A stretch of DNA of 64,000 nucleotides, taken from Affinirhizobium straminoryzae. GTDB lineage: Bacteria; Pseudomonadota; Alphaproteobacteria; Rhizobiales; Rhizobiaceae. Position 1 is the first letter of the stretch. Every line of letters starts with the position of its first letter. The position numbers and the translations under genes were made by a program. Positions 37,518-48,601 of the stretch are shown one piece after another. The DNA lies in NCBI RefSeq assembly GCF_007004135.1, contig NZ_VJMG01000047.1, positions 1-64,000 on the forward strand. The letters are read 5' to 3'. The notes below the pieces were generated by a model, which was not told where the DNA came from, made no database searches, and saw nothing but the letters and a program-made list of their open reading frames with translations.

Positions 37518-38075
37518 TTAGCCGGCGAAGAGATTACCCGGATAGGCATCGGGGTCGGGATGGGTGCCTGTGCCCTCCCCCAGTTCCCGCTGCATGAAGA
37601 CCGTATCCAGCCATTGGCCATGCTTGTAGCCGGTGCCCTTCATGCGGCCGGCCATCTCGAAGCCAAGCGCGGCATGCAGCGCGACGGACGCGGGACTTGC
37701 GCCGCCGATCACCGCCGCCATCTGCCGGAAACCGAGCGCCGTCGTGCGGTCAATGAGGCCCGCCAGCAGCATCTTGCCGATGCCGCGACCGCGCGCATCG
37801 GCTGCCAGATAGATCGAATCCTCCACCAGCCAGCGATAGGCCGGCCGCGTGCGGAAGGCGGACGCATAGGCATAGCCGAGAAGCGTCCCCTCTTCAGCCT
37901 CCGCCACGATATAAGGATAGCCCTTCCCTGTGATCGCCTCGAAGCGGGCGGCCATTTCCGCCGCGTCCGGCGGCAGGATTTCGTAGCTTGCCGTGCCGTT
38001 CAGCACGCTGTCGCGGTAGATCTCGGTGATGGCGGGAAGGTCGGCAGGCAGGGCGTCGCGCAGGCGAAGGGTCAT
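37518..38075 (-). CDS. GNAT N-acetyltransferase, phosphinothricin acetyltransferase-like
   Basis: A 185-residue acetyltransferase. The acetyl-CoA loop DARGRGIGKMLL (Q/R-x-x-G-x-G/A) lies near residues 94-105, and the order of conserved blocks (DLPAITEIYRDSV, then SIYLA, then IGGASPASVALHAALGF) matches the PAT/Bar and methionine-sulfoximine acetyltransferase branch. The natural substrate is probably a small amine such as methionine derivatives; resistance to phosphinothricin is not shown. Confidence 0.88.
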   Translation of the reverse strand: MTLRLRDALPADLPAITEIYRDSVLNGTASYEILPPDAAEMAARFEAITGKGYPYIVAEAEEGTLLGYAYASAFRTRPAYRWLVEDSIYLAADARGRGIGKMLLAGLIDRTTALGFRQMAAVIGGASPASVALHAALGFEMAGRMKGTGYKHGQWLDTVFMQRELGEGTGTHPDPDAYPGNLFAG

Positions 38076-38235
38076 GGAAGCGGTCTGTCATGGTGTCAAT
38101 GTGGGCGCCACAGTAATCAGGTCGCCTAGGACCGTGAAGTGGCTTTGCGGTGTCAGGGGCGCAAAAAGGAAAAGCCGCCGGGCTCTCGCGAAACCGGCAG
38201 CCTTCCCATGTCAGGCTCTCACAAGATCGAGAGGC

Positions 38236-39645
<1,410 letters not shown>

Positions 39646-40003
39646 GGCTGCCATCCATTTGGTGTCGGAAAACAAGGGATTTGAATTCGGCAGCATCGGC
39701 TGCCGCAGGTCACGCGATCAGGCGTGACGAAGTCGGCTGTTCAGAGCACCGGAAATGCGCGCGAAAAACCGTGCCGGCAGACGCTTGTGGTCCTGCAGCA
39801 CGATGTAACGGTTCGCGAGGCATCCGAATTTTGATCCCATGTCCGAACCTGTAACAGTTTTCCCGCTTCTCGGCAATCCGGCGCAACCACGCTCGACGAC
39901 CGCATTCGACCATCCTGGCACGGCCAATCCAACCTGTCGCGCGATTGTCATACGCGCTTTGCCATTTCATGCTTCTTCTGCGGCAGGAACAGGAGTGATC
40001 GCG
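39646..40003. other. 358-bp intergenic region between leuC and ppk2
   Basis: Both divergent promoters must lie here. Short frames exist (for example a minus-strand one at 39718-39951) but have no ribosome site or family similarity. The frame of ppk2 is open upstream to 39839, but those residues are not PPK2-like. I see no leucine-leader peptide, T-box or riboswitch. Confidence 0.5.
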
Positions 40004-40909
40004 ATGACCCCACCCATGCAGGATGAAGTGAGCCGTCTCAAGGCAGAGATCGTTGACAGTTTCGATGAGGAACTGGAGCTTCAGCTGGAGGAAGAACGGC
40101 TGGAGGATCTGGTCGAGGAAGGCCTGTCGGAGCCGACACTGGAACGCCGCACCTATTTCCGCGAGCTGTTCAAGCTGCAGCACGAGCTGGTGCGTCTGCA
40201 GGACTGGGTGCAGTACAAGCAGCTGAAGGTCGTCGTGCTGTTCGAAGGCCGCGATTCCGCCGGCAAGGGTGGCGCCATCAAGCGCGTCACGCAGCGGCTC
40301 AACCCGCGCGTCTGCCGGGTGGTCGCCCTTCCCGCCCCGACCGAGCGCGAGCGCAGCCAGTGGTATTTCCAGCGCTACGTCCCGCACCTGCCCTCTGCAG
40401 GCGAAATGGTGCTGTTCGACCGCTCCTGGTACAACCGCGCCGGGGTGGAGCGCGTGATGGGCTTCTGCACGCCGGACCAGGTCGAGGAATTTTTCCGCGA
40501 CGTGCCGGACTTCGAGCGCATGCTGGTGCGCTCTGGCATCATCCTGCTCAAATACTGGTTCTCGATTACCGACGAGGAACAGGAATTCCGCTTCCGCATG
40601 CGCATCAACGACCCGCTGAAGCAGTGGAAGCTCTCGCCGATGGACCTCGAAAGCCGCGTCCACTGGGAAGACTACACCCGTGCCAAGGAAGAGATGCTGG
40701 AGCGCACCCACATTTCCGAGGCGCCGTGGTGGGTGGTGCAGGCGGTCGACAAGAAGAAGGCGCGCCTCAACATGATCGCTCATCTTCTCGAGCAGATCCC
40801 CTATGAGCATGTGCCGAAGGAAGCAATCGAGCTTCCAGCCCGCGTCCGCCATTCGGATTACATCCGCCACCCGGTGCCGGCGAACATGTATGTACCGGAA
40901 AAATACTGA
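40004..40909 (+). CDS. ppk2: polyphosphate kinase 2
   Basis: A 301-residue PPK2-family enzyme that transfers phosphate between polyphosphate and nucleoside diphosphates (ADP or GDP). The Walker A loop EGRDSAGKGG is at 81-90 and the lid/Walker B region FDRSWYNRAGVE at 138-149; both are intact. ATG 40004 with AGGAG eight bases upstream is the start. Length and single domain fit class I PPK2, as in Sinorhizobium. It stands alone, divergent from leuC. Confidence 0.95.
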   Translation: MTPPMQDEVSRLKAEIVDSFDEELELQLEEERLEDLVEEGLSEPTLERRTYFRELFKLQHELVRLQDWVQYKQLKVVVLFEGRDSAGKGGAIKRVTQRLNPRVCRVVALPAPTERERSQWYFQRYVPHLPSAGEMVLFDRSWYNRAGVERVMGFCTPDQVEEFFRDVPDFERMLVRSGIILLKYWFSITDEEQEFRFRMRINDPLKQWKLSPMDLESRVHWEDYTRAKEEMLERTHISEAPWWVVQAVDKKKARLNMIAHLLEQIPYEHVPKEAIELPARVRHSDYIRHPVPANMYVPEKY

Positions 40910-40921
40910 TTTCGAAATCGC

Positions 40922-41737
40922 TTAGCCTCTGGAGCCGGCGCCAAGGCGCCGCTCCACCCGCCTCAGCAGCATCGAGAGCCCGATAGTGAGAATGAGGTAG
41001 ACATAGGCGAGAATCGAATAGGTCTCGAAGAAGCGGAAGGACCCGGAGGCATAGACCTTGGCCATCTGCGTGATGTCGGAGACGCCGAGCACCGAGACGA
41101 GCGAACTATCCTTCACCATCGAGACGAAATCGTTGGAAAGCGGCGGAAAAATCACCTTCAGCGCCTGCGGAAACACCACCAGCCGGAACCGCTGGAACCG
41201 CGAAAGACCCAGCGCCTTGGCGGCATCGATCTGGCCCTGGTCGATCGACTGGATGCCGGCGCGGAAGATTTCCGCGATGAAGGCGCTGTAGCCGATCATC
41301 AGCGCGATGATGGCCCGCCACATCAGCGAGAAATCCCGCACCAGCAGCGCGGGCAGCAGCCCCTTCTCGATCAGCGGCGCGGCGAGGAAGGCATAAGCGC
41401 CCATGATGGCCGGCGCGCCGACGAAGGCGACGTAGAACAACAGCACCAGGATCGGGATGCCGCGGATCGTCTCGATGTAGAAGCGAGCGGCCTGCCTGAG
41501 CGCAAGGCTGCCGGAAAGGCCTGCCAGCGCTACACCAAGTCCGAGCGCGGTTGCCAGCACAAAGGCCGTCAGCGCCACCCCGATGGTGATGCCGATCCCC
41601 TTCGTCACCACGAGGAAGACCTGGCCATAGAGATCGTTGACGGCAATCACGATGGCAAGGCAGGCCATCATCAACCCAAGGGCCACGGCCCACCAGGGGA
41701 AATCCCGGCGGGCCTCACCGCGCGGCGCGGTCGCCAT
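40922..41737 (-). CDS. polar amino-acid ABC transporter permease
   Basis: A 271-residue membrane protein of the HisMQ/GlnP type with about five to six helices. The cytoplasmic EAA loop is visible (IDAAKALGLSRFQRFRLVVFPQA). It sits 6 bases after the binding-protein gene. No second permease and no ATPase gene are adjacent, so it probably works as a homodimer with an ATPase encoded elsewhere. Confidence 0.92.
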   Translation of the reverse strand: MATAPRGEARRDFPWWAVALGLMMACLAIVIAVNDLYGQVFLVVTKGIGITIGVALTAFVLATALGLGVALAGLSGSLALRQAARFYIETIRGIPILVLLFYVAFVGAPAIMGAYAFLAAPLIEKGLLPALLVRDFSLMWRAIIALMIGYSAFIAEIFRAGIQSIDQGQIDAAKALGLSRFQRFRLVVFPQALKVIFPPLSNDFVSMVKDSSLVSVLGVSDITQMAKVYASGSFRFFETYSILAYVYLILTIGLSMLLRRVERRLGAGSRG

Positions 41738-41743
41738 CCGCCT

Positions 41744-42550
41744 TCATTCCCCCATCTTGTAATCGAGGAACCATTTCCTGTTCAGCCGATCAAACGTGCC
41801 GTCCGCCTTCAAGGCGGCAATGGCGGCATTGACGGGGGCAACCAGATCGGAGCCCTTCTTGAAGATGAAGCCGAAATCCTCCGAGCCGAGCGGGCCACCC
41901 ACCAGTTTCAGTCCACCCTTGGAGGTATCGACATAGCCTTGGCCGGCCGTGCCGTCCGTCAGCACCATGTCGACATCGCCCGCCTTCAGCGCCTGCACCG
42001 TGGCGCCGAAGGTTTCGAACAGCTTGATGCGCGGATTCTGCTCGTTGCCGTCAAGCACTTCATAGACGGCCGTGTAGAAGGGTGTGGTACCAGGCTGGGC
42101 GCCGATCAGAGCATCCTTGAGCGCGGCAAAGCCCTTGGCGTCGGAAAAGCGCTTCTCATCGCCGCGCACCAGCATGAACTGCTGCGAACGCATGTAGGGA
42201 TCGGAGAAGTCCACCTTCTCCTTGCGGTCTTCCTTGATGGTGATGCCGGTCATGCCGACATCGTACTGGCCGTCGGACACGGCCTGGATCATCGCATCCC
42301 AGGAGGTGTTCTGGTAGGTGATCTTCGCGTTCAGGCGCTTGCCGATCTCCTCCATCGCATCATACTCCCAGCCGATCTGCTTGCCGCTCTTGGGATCGAC
42401 GAACTGCAGCGGCGGATAGGCATTTTCCGTCACCACCACGATGGTGCGGCCCTTCAGATCCGGCAGGCCGGCGGCGGTTGCAAGACCGGCAGCAAGCGGT
42501 GAAAGGGCAAGGGCGGAAAACCCGGCAAGAAGCGAGCGGCGGCGGATCAT
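41744..42550 (-). CDS. periplasmic amino-acid binding protein (ABC importer)
   Basis: A 268-residue solute-binding protein of family 3. The signal region has a twin arginine-like start (MIRRRSLLAGFSALALSPLAAG), suggesting Tat export or a simple Sec signal. The mature motifs include YPPLQFVDPKSGKQIGWEYD, which contacts the alpha-amino/carboxyl group of amino acids, and the GMTGITIKEDRKEKVDFSDPY pair of segments. Substrate not predictable in detail. It is the first gene of a two-gene operon with the permease. Confidence 0.93.
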   Translation of the reverse strand: MIRRRSLLAGFSALALSPLAAGLATAAGLPDLKGRTIVVVTENAYPPLQFVDPKSGKQIGWEYDAMEEIGKRLNAKITYQNTSWDAMIQAVSDGQYDVGMTGITIKEDRKEKVDFSDPYMRSQQFMLVRGDEKRFSDAKGFAALKDALIGAQPGTTPFYTAVYEVLDGNEQNPRIKLFETFGATVQALKAGDVDMVLTDGTAGQGYVDTSKGGLKLVGGPLGSEDFGFIFKKGSDLVAPVNAAIAALKADGTFDRLNRKWFLDYKMGE

Positions 42551-42753
42551 GGGTCACTCCCGAATGTGTGGCACGGCCGAAATCGACGTCTGAGCGATTG
42601 TCATGGAAATGCCGTGGAAGGCAAGAGGCCGAACACACGGACGGCAGCTTGCAGGAGCGCTCGCGCAGCGCGCCCCTTGCCGCCATCGCAACCGAACCTA
42701 GTTTCCGCAGTTCAAGCCGGGTGGGGGCGCCTGACTGCTGCGGAGGAACCGTC

Positions 42754-44028
42754 TTGGTTTCGGAAAAACACCTGATCGCCAAAATCACCTGGCGTCTCAT
42801 GCCGTTTCTCGGCTTTCTCTATCTGATCGCCTATATCGACCGGCAGAATGTCAGCTTCGCCAAGCTCGACATGGTCGATGCGCTGGGCCTCAGCGAATAT
42901 GCCTATGGGCTTGGCGCCTCGCTGTTCTTCATTGGCTATTTCCTGTTCGAGGTGCCGAGCAATCTCTTCCTCAACCGGTTCGGCGCCTCCAAATGGTTTG
43001 CCCGCATCATGGTGAGCTGGGGCATCGTCACCATCGCACTTGCCTACACCTCCAGCGCGACGATGTTCTACATCCTGCGCTTCCTGCTCGGGGTGGCGGA
43101 AGCCGGCTTCTTCCCTGGCGTTCTCTACCTGCTGACCCTCTGGTTCCCCAAGGATTATCGCGGCCGCATGGTGGGCCTGTTCATGATCTTCAGCGCCTTT
43201 GCCAATGCGGTCGGCGCGCCGCTTGGCGGCATGCTGCTCGATCTTGATGGTCTCCTCGGCTATGCCGGCTGGGAATGGGTGTTCCTCGCCACGGGCGTTC
43301 CCGCCGTCCTCGCCGGCATCGTGACCCTGTTCTATCTCGATGACACACCGGAGAAGGCGCGCTTCCTGACGGCGGCGGAGAAGGACTGGCTGCGCGAGCG
43401 GCTGGCAGCGGAAAACGCCGGCATGGAGGAGCATGCCGAAAGCGGCTTCCGGGCGCTCGTCAATCCGCGCGTGCTGCTGATGTCCGTCTGCTATATCGGC
43501 TTCCCGCTGGCGGCCTATGGCCTCAGCTACTGGCTGCCGACCATCGTGCAGGGCTTTGGCGTGTCCAACACGGTGAACGGGCTCATCAACATCATCCCCT
43601 GGCTGATCGTGGCGCTGGCGCTGTGGATCGTGCCGAGCATGGCCGACCGGACGAACGACAAGACGCCCTATATCGTCGGTCCGGCCTTCGTCGGCGCAGT
43701 CTGCCTGACACTGTCGGCGGTCGTGACGGCGCCGATCCTGCAGTTCGCGCTTTTGTGCGTGGCGGCTGCCGGCATATTCGCCGGACAGCCGGTGTTCTGG
43801 AGCCTGCCGGGTCGCTTCCTGAAGGGGGCGGGGGCAGCAGCCGGCATCGCGGCGATCAACTCGGTCGGCAATCTCGGCGGCTTCATCGCGCAGAACGTGG
43901 TGCCCTGGATCCGCGACGAAACGGGCAGCACCATCGCGCCGATGTTCTTCCTGGCCGCCTGCCTGGCCGTGGCGGGTGTTCTGGTGATTCTCGTCGGACG
44001 CCTCCTTGCACGCAAGGCGTCGGCCTGA
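42754..44028 (+). CDS. MFS transporter, anion:cation symporter (ACS) family
   Basis: A 424-residue, 12-helix transporter. The first helix LMPFLGFLYLIAYIDRQNVS with YIDRxN and the loop motif GWEWVF are hallmarks of the ACS branch, which imports organic anions such as tartrate, phthalate or sugar acids. The start is TTG 42754: GGAGGA at 42742-42747 is ideally spaced and no ATG precedes it in a sensible place. The substrate is unknown and no catabolic genes are adjacent. Confidence 0.9.
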   Translation: MVSEKHLIAKITWRLMPFLGFLYLIAYIDRQNVSFAKLDMVDALGLSEYAYGLGASLFFIGYFLFEVPSNLFLNRFGASKWFARIMVSWGIVTIALAYTSSATMFYILRFLLGVAEAGFFPGVLYLLTLWFPKDYRGRMVGLFMIFSAFANAVGAPLGGMLLDLDGLLGYAGWEWVFLATGVPAVLAGIVTLFYLDDTPEKARFLTAAEKDWLRERLAAENAGMEEHAESGFRALVNPRVLLMSVCYIGFPLAAYGLSYWLPTIVQGFGVSNTVNGLINIIPWLIVALALWIVPSMADRTNDKTPYIVGPAFVGAVCLTLSAVVTAPILQFALLCVAAAGIFAGQPVFWSLPGRFLKGAGAAAGIAAINSVGNLGGFIAQNVVPWIRDETGSTIAPMFFLAACLAVAGVLVILVGRLLARKASA

Positions 44029-44188
44029 CGAGACGGCACGCCGCTGACTCACGAGAGACAGCGGCGGACACGCACCCTGCCACCGCGGCCGGTTCCCTTT
44101 TCCATACTATCGGCAGCGGAAATGCCTTGTTTTCCGGGGCCGGATGCATGCCTATCTCGGCAGGGCATCCATCCCGGGAGACATCCGC

Positions 44189-44686
44189 ATGAAATACATC
44201 GCCTTCGTCGCTGCGCTGGCACTCGGCACAGCTGCTCTTCCCCATCTCGCTGCAGCGCAGGAAGCGGTTGTCGCCGCAGCCGACAAGGAAGCACAGTTCA
44301 CAAGCCCCGATCCCGCACTGAACGCCAACAAGCAGCTCATCTACAAGATCTATCGCGATCTGCTGGAGGCTCACCACTGGGACAAGGCGGCCGATTACCT
44401 CAGCGAGCGCTATATTCAGCACAATCCGAATGCGCCTTCCGGACGCCAGAGCGTGGTGGATTTCTTCACGAAGGGACTGGGCGTCAAGCCAATCCCCATT
44501 GAGGACAGGCTGAAGAGCCCGATCGTTTTCGTACAGGCGGAAGGTGACCTCGTGACCGTTGCCACGGTGCGCACCGAAAAGGACCCAAAGGATCCGGCGA
44601 AAACCTATACCACGACCTGGTTCGATACCTGGCGGATTATCGACGGCAAGGCGGACGAGCACTGGGATTCCGCCGTGAAGAGATGA
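44189..44686 (+). CDS. secreted SnoaL-like domain protein
   Basis: A 165-residue protein with a signal peptide (MKYIAFVAALALGTAALPHL, cleavage near AAAQ). The rest is a SnoaL-like NTF2 fold: YKIYRDLLEAHHWDKAADYL, then RYIQHNPNAPSGRQ, then TTWFDTWRIIDGKADEHWD. Members often look like aldol cyclases but most, like this, have unknown function. GGGAGA lies before ATG 44189; an upstream ATG would add 15 residues before the signal peptide. It precedes the beta-lactamase gene by 64 bases. Confidence 0.87.
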   Translation: MKYIAFVAALALGTAALPHLAAAQEAVVAAADKEAQFTSPDPALNANKQLIYKIYRDLLEAHHWDKAADYLSERYIQHNPNAPSGRQSVVDFFTKGLGVKPIPIEDRLKSPIVFVQAEGDLVTVATVRTEKDPKDPAKTYTTTWFDTWRIIDGKADEHWDSAVKR

Positions 44687-44750
44687 GCGGTGCCGCCTTC
44701 TCGACATCTTGGCAGTTCACAAGCAGCGCACGATGTCGAGGAGGACTGAC

Positions 44751-45575
44751 ATGATGCGACCTGCACTTTTTCTTGCCCTTGCCTTTTCAGGCGCGCTTAC
44801 CGCTCTCGCGCCCGCGCAGGCCAGAACCATCTGCACGATGGTCGCTGATGCCGAAACCGGAACGGTGCTGGCGGAAGAGGGTGATTGCGCCGGTCGCGTC
44901 ACCCCCGCCTCGACCTTCAAGGTGCCGCTCGCCCTGATGGGCTTCGATTCCGCTGTTCTGAAGAGCCCGCACGAGCCGGTGCTCGAATTCAAAAAAGGCG
45001 ATCCGGATTGGGGCGGCGCGGAATGGAAGAAGCCTACCGATGCCGAGCGCTGGCTCAAATATTCCGTCGTCTGGTTTTCCCAGCGCATCACCCACCGACT
45101 TGGCGCCGAAAGGCTGGCGGCCTATGCCAAGGCCTTCAACTACGGCAATGCGGATTTTTCCGGCGATCCCGGCAAGAACAACGGCCTCGATCGCGCCTGG
45201 ATCGCCTCCTCGCTCAAAATCTCCCCGAAGGAACAGATCGCCTTCCTGCGCAAGCTTTCCAGCCGGTCGCTGCCGGTTGCACCGCAGGCGATGGACAAGG
45301 CCGTGGCGGCCATGGAAAGCTTCCCCGTGGCCGGAACCGGCTGGACGGTAAAGGGAAAGACGGGCATGGCCTATCCCCGCGCGGGCGATGGCCGCTTCGA
45401 CTATGAACACCCCTGGGGATGGTTCGTGGGCCTTGGTCAGGCCGACACGCGCGCAATCGTGTTCGTGCGCCTCGCGCAGGATGAGAAGAAACTGCCCGGC
45501 TCCGCCAGCGCCAGAGCCCGCGATTCCATTCTCAAGGACCTGCCGGCGATCATCGAGAAAGCCGAGGCCCAATGA
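44751..45575 (+). CDS. class D (OXA-type) beta-lactamase
   Basis: A 274-residue serine beta-lactamase with signal peptide (MMRPALFLALAFSGALTALA, cleavage near AQA). All class D motifs are present: STFK with nucleophile Ser54 and Lys57, SVV at 105-107, YGN from Tyr131, KTG at 203-205 and the WGWFVG stretch at 222-227. The spectrum cannot be predicted. GAGGAGGA precedes ATG 44751. Flanking genes are chromosomal housekeeping genes and no insertion sequence or integron is near, so it looks intrinsic rather than recently acquired. Confidence 0.93.
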   Translation: MMRPALFLALAFSGALTALAPAQARTICTMVADAETGTVLAEEGDCAGRVTPASTFKVPLALMGFDSAVLKSPHEPVLEFKKGDPDWGGAEWKKPTDAERWLKYSVVWFSQRITHRLGAERLAAYAKAFNYGNADFSGDPGKNNGLDRAWIASSLKISPKEQIAFLRKLSSRSLPVAPQAMDKAVAAMESFPVAGTGWTVKGKTGMAYPRAGDGRFDYEHPWGWFVGLGQADTRAIVFVRLAQDEKKLPGSASARARDSILKDLPAIIEKAEAQ

Positions 45576-45599
45576 AAAAGGCGGGCCTGAGCCCGCCTT
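45575..45599 (-). terminator. intrinsic terminator of rplS, overlapping the beta-lactamase stop
   Basis: A perfect 9-bp stem (45578-45586 with 45591-45599) around CTGA, with AAAAA at 45575-45579 forming the U run on the minus strand. It lies 27 bases beyond the rplS stop. Its left edge touches the TGA of the beta-lactamase gene, so the convergent genes share it. Confidence 0.88.
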
Positions 45600-45626
45600 C
45601 CAAGACAATATCCCGAATGGGACATC

Positions 45627-46133
45627 TTATTCCGATGCTGCTGCCGCTGCGGCTTCTGCTGCTGCCTTTTCGGCGGCGAGAGCCTGTGCTGCTGCAACCT
45701 TTTCCGCTTCGACGCGTGCGCGCTCTTCAGCGGCTGCACTGCGCTCGGCTTCGTTGAGCTTGCGGGCGCGGATGTTGGTAGCTTCAACGATACGGGCCGA
45801 CTTGCCGCGACGATCGCGCAGGTAGTAGAGCTTGGCGCGACGGACCTTGCCGCGACGAACGACTTCGACGCTTTCGACCATCGGGGAGTAGACCGGGAAG
45901 ACGCGCTCGACGCCTTCGCCATAGGAGATCTTGCGAACGGTGAAGCTTTCGTTGATGCCGCCGCCGGAGCGGGCGATGCAAACGCCTTCATAGGCCTGAA
46001 CGCGGGTACGGTTGCCTTCCGTTACCTTCACGTTGACGCGCAGCGTATCACCCGGGGAAAATTCCGGAAGCTTGCGAATGGCTTCGATCTTGGCAACCTG
46101 TTCGGCTTCCAACTGAGCGATGATGTTGGTCAT
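45627..46133 (-). CDS. rplS: 50S ribosomal protein L19
   Basis: A 168-residue ribosomal protein at the 30S-50S interface. The L19 core (residues 1-115; [13 protein letters not shown], then [16 protein letters not shown]) is intact. About 50 further residues form an Ala/Glu-rich helical tail, as in many alphaproteobacteria. Start M-T-N-I-I-A-Q-L at 46133; the frame is open further upstream without similarity. In E. coli rplS directly follows trmD; here an opposing TSUP gene lies between. Confidence 0.97.
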   Translation of the reverse strand: MTNIIAQLEAEQVAKIEAIRKLPEFSPGDTLRVNVKVTEGNRTRVQAYEGVCIARSGGGINESFTVRKISYGEGVERVFPVYSPMVESVEVVRRGKVRRAKLYYLRDRRGKSARIVEATNIRARKLNEAERSAAAEERARVEAEKVAAAQALAAEKAAAEAAAAAASE

Positions 46134-46413
46134 GTTAACCTCTGAGTTCTTCTGAAACAGCCAGAGCGCCCAAACCGCGACATCCTCGGACCATGCCTTG
46201 GAGCCGTGCCCTTGCGGGCAGGGGCGAATTCGCCATCCTTTGTTTCGGTCAACGGGAGAATATCCCTTGTCCGTGCGGGGGCCATTACACGAAACTGTCA
46301 CGCTTGTCACCCCGCCCCGCGCTGAATCTGCCGAAAGATCCGGTGAAACCCGGCTTGTGGCAACGGCCCATGCCGTTTATCTGCAAAGGCAACGGGGTTT
46401 GGGAGGACACCGC

Positions 46414-47160
46414 ATGACATTGTCGATGATCGGGCTGCTGTTCGTGGCCGGCTTTCTGTCGGGCGCGGTGAACGCGATTGCCGGCGGCGGCACCTTTCTC
46501 ACCTTCGGCGCCCTGACGCTGGCCGGCATTCCACCGATTTCCGCCAATGCCACCTCCTCGATCGTCCAGTTTCCGGGTTATGTCACCTCCACGCTCGCCT
46601 ACAAGGACGAGCTTCTGAAGCGCTGGCGCAGCGCCGTGGCGCTGACGCTTGTCTCGGCCCTCGGTGGGCTTGCCGGCGCGCTGATCCTGCTGGCGCTCTC
46701 CAACCCCTCCTTCCGGGCACTGGTGCCCTGGCTGCTGACCGCGGCAACGGCCATCTTCGCAGCCGGCCCGCTTCTGCAGCCGAAGGCCACCGCCGAGCGC
46801 TCCGCAAGCTCGCTCTCCAGCCTCGCCGGGCAGGGAGTGACTGCGATCTATGGCGGCTTCTTCGGCGCCGGCATGGGCATCATGATGCTCGCCGTGCTGG
46901 GACTGACGACCGGCGGCAGCTATCATCATCTGAATGCGCTGAAGAACCTGCTCGCAACCGTCATCGCGGCAGTTGCCATCATCGTCTTCGTCAGCGGCGG
47001 CGTGGTCGCCTGGCCGCAGGCAATCGTGATGATCCCGGCCGTGGCAGCCGGCGGCTATGCCGGCGTGTGGGCGGCACGGCGCGTGCCACAAACCATCATG
47101 CGGATGATCGTGGTGGCTGTCGGTGCCGCCCTGATCATCTATTACTTCGTCACCGGCTGA
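46414..47160 (+). CDS. TSUP (TauE/SafE) family sulfite/anion transporter
   Basis: A 248-residue membrane protein with about eight helices and two half-repeats, each with a Gly-rich motif ([14 protein letters not shown] and [13 protein letters not shown]). The family exports sulfite or sulfonates or takes up other anions; the substrate here is unknown. GGGAGGA precedes ATG 46414. It runs against the surrounding ribosomal operon and its 3' end overlaps that of trmD by 19 bases. Confidence 0.93.
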   Translation: MTLSMIGLLFVAGFLSGAVNAIAGGGTFLTFGALTLAGIPPISANATSSIVQFPGYVTSTLAYKDELLKRWRSAVALTLVSALGGLAGALILLALSNPSFRALVPWLLTAATAIFAAGPLLQPKATAERSASSLSSLAGQGVTAIYGGFFGAGMGIMMLAVLGLTTGGSYHHLNALKNLLATVIAAVAIIVFVSGGVVAWPQAIVMIPAVAAGGYAGVWAARRVPQTIMRMIVVAVGAALIIYYFVTG

Positions 47161-47852
47161 GAGGGTTTTGCAAGCAGATCCGGGCGGCGCTCCTTCGTCA
47201 GCGCGAGCGCCTGCTCGTGCCGCCAGCGTTCGATGGCAGCATGGTTGCCGGAGGTGAGCACGGCGGGAATGCCCTGCCCTTCGAACTCCTGCGGCCGGGT
47301 ATAGTGGGGATGTTCCAGAAGCCCGGTCTCGAAGCTTTCATGCGTGCCGGAGGCGGCATTGCCCATGACGCCCGGCAGGATGCGCACCACGGCGTCGAGC
47401 AGCGTCAGCGCCGCCGGTTCACCACCGGAGAGAATATAGTCGCCGATCGAGACTTCCTCGAGCGCCCGTGCATCGATGACCCGCTGGTCGACCCCTTCGA
47501 AGCGGCCGCAGACGATCACCACCCCCTCGCCCTCCGCCAGTTGACGCACCCGCTCCTGCGTCAGCGGACGACCGCGCGGGCTCATCAGCAGGCGCGGACG
47601 CCAGTCAGTTGCCACCGAATCGATGGCGCGCGCCAAGACGTCCGGCTTCAGCACCATGCCGGCACCGCCGCCGGCCGGCGTATCGTCCACCGTCCGGTGC
47701 CGGTCGGTCGCAAAATCGCGGATCTGCACCGTCTCCAGCGACCAGTCGCCCCGTTCCAGGGCCTTGCCGGCCAGAGAATGGCCGAGATGGCCCGGAAACA
47801 TGTCGGGATAGAGCGTCAGGATGGTGGCGCGATAGGGCATGGCGGCCGTCAC
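47142..47852 (-). CDS. trmD: tRNA (guanine-N1)-methyltransferase
   Basis: A 236-residue SPOUT methyltransferase making m1G37 in tRNA. The trefoil-knot SAM site covers [17 protein letters not shown], then [13 protein letters not shown] and [14 protein letters not shown]. Both the start (ATGA overlap with the rimM stop, 47849-47852) and operon place match. Its last 19 bases overlap the convergent TSUP gene, so no separate terminator exists here. Confidence 0.97.
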   Translation of the reverse strand: MTAAMPYRATILTLYPDMFPGHLGHSLAGKALERGDWSLETVQIRDFATDRHRTVDDTPAGGGAGMVLKPDVLARAIDSVATDWRPRLLMSPRGRPLTQERVRQLAEGEGVVIVCGRFEGVDQRVIDARALEEVSIGDYILSGGEPAALTLLDAVVRILPGVMGNAASGTHESFETGLLEHPHYTRPQEFEGQGIPAVLTSGNHAAIERWRHEQALALTKERRPDLLAKPSQPVTK

Positions 47853-48460
47853 TCCGCCTCGCCCTTCGGCTTGCGGCCGGATTTGCCGCCCGTCTTGCCG
47901 CCCGTCTTGCCATTCGGCTCGGGCGGCGCATCCTCGTCCGGCGTCTCGACCAGACCGGCAGCGACCGGATCGACCAGGATGCGGCCGGCGTCCAGGTCGA
48001 TTTCCAGCACGGCCGCCTCGGAGAAGGGAATGAGCGTCGGGCGACGACCCGGTCCCTTGAGCTCCAGAAGATCGCCTGCGCCGAAATCGAAGACGCCGCT
48101 CACCTGGCCGTAGCTGTTTCCCTCGGCATCGACGGCTTCGAGCCCTTCCAGGTCGGCGTAGAAGAATTCGTCTTCGTCCAGTTCCTCGTCCGGCAGGTTG
48201 TCGCGGTCGATGAACAATTCAAGCCCGTTCAGCGCCTCGGCGGCATTGCGGTCGTTGACGCCGCGGAACCTCACGATCACGACATTTTTCGCCTCGCGGA
48301 TCTCGAGGATCTCGAAGACGCGGCCGTCGGCGCTGTGCAAATTGCCGTAATCGCCGAGCGCCAGCGGATCGGCGGTGAAGGCGCGCACGCGAACCTCGCC
48401 GCGCAGGCCCTGCGCCGCGCCGATCGTTGCCATCAGGACGGGGTTTTCCAGCTTGGCCAT
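47849..48460 (-). CDS. rimM: ribosome maturation factor RimM
   Basis: A 203-residue factor for 30S head assembly that binds S19. The RimM N-domain ([15 protein letters not shown]) and the PRC-barrel half ([19 protein letters not shown]) are in order. About 25 extra residues at the C-terminus are Gly/Lys-rich ([17 protein letters not shown]). The start at 48460 has GGGAG before it; the frame extends 41 residues upstream without similarity. Confidence 0.96.
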   Translation of the reverse strand: MAKLENPVLMATIGAAQGLRGEVRVRAFTADPLALGDYGNLHSADGRVFEILEIREAKNVVIVRFRGVNDRNAAEALNGLELFIDRDNLPDEELDEDEFFYADLEGLEAVDAEGNSYGQVSGVFDFGAGDLLELKGPGRRPTLIPFSEAAVLEIDLDAGRILVDPVAAGLVETPDEDAPPEPNGKTGGKTGGKSGRKPKGEAE

Positions 48461-48601
48461 GGTGGCTCCCTCTTTCATCGACGGATGCTCTACAGCCAAT
48501 CGCACGACTTGAAAACAGCCTGTTGAAAACGCAAAGCGGGCGGCACGTCGCCATGCCACCCGCCCGTCAAGCAGGCCCGTCATGCGGGAATGCGTGCAGC
48601 C

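Noticed and set aside
38160-38210. A-rich, partly self-complementary sequence after leuC as a terminator
   Set aside because: The stem GCCGCCGG/CCGGCAGC has a central mismatch and a long loop, so I did not list it, although it may still work.
39718-39951. 77-codon minus-strand frame between leuC and ppk2
   Set aside because: No ribosome site or family similarity; it covers the region that must hold both divergent promoters.
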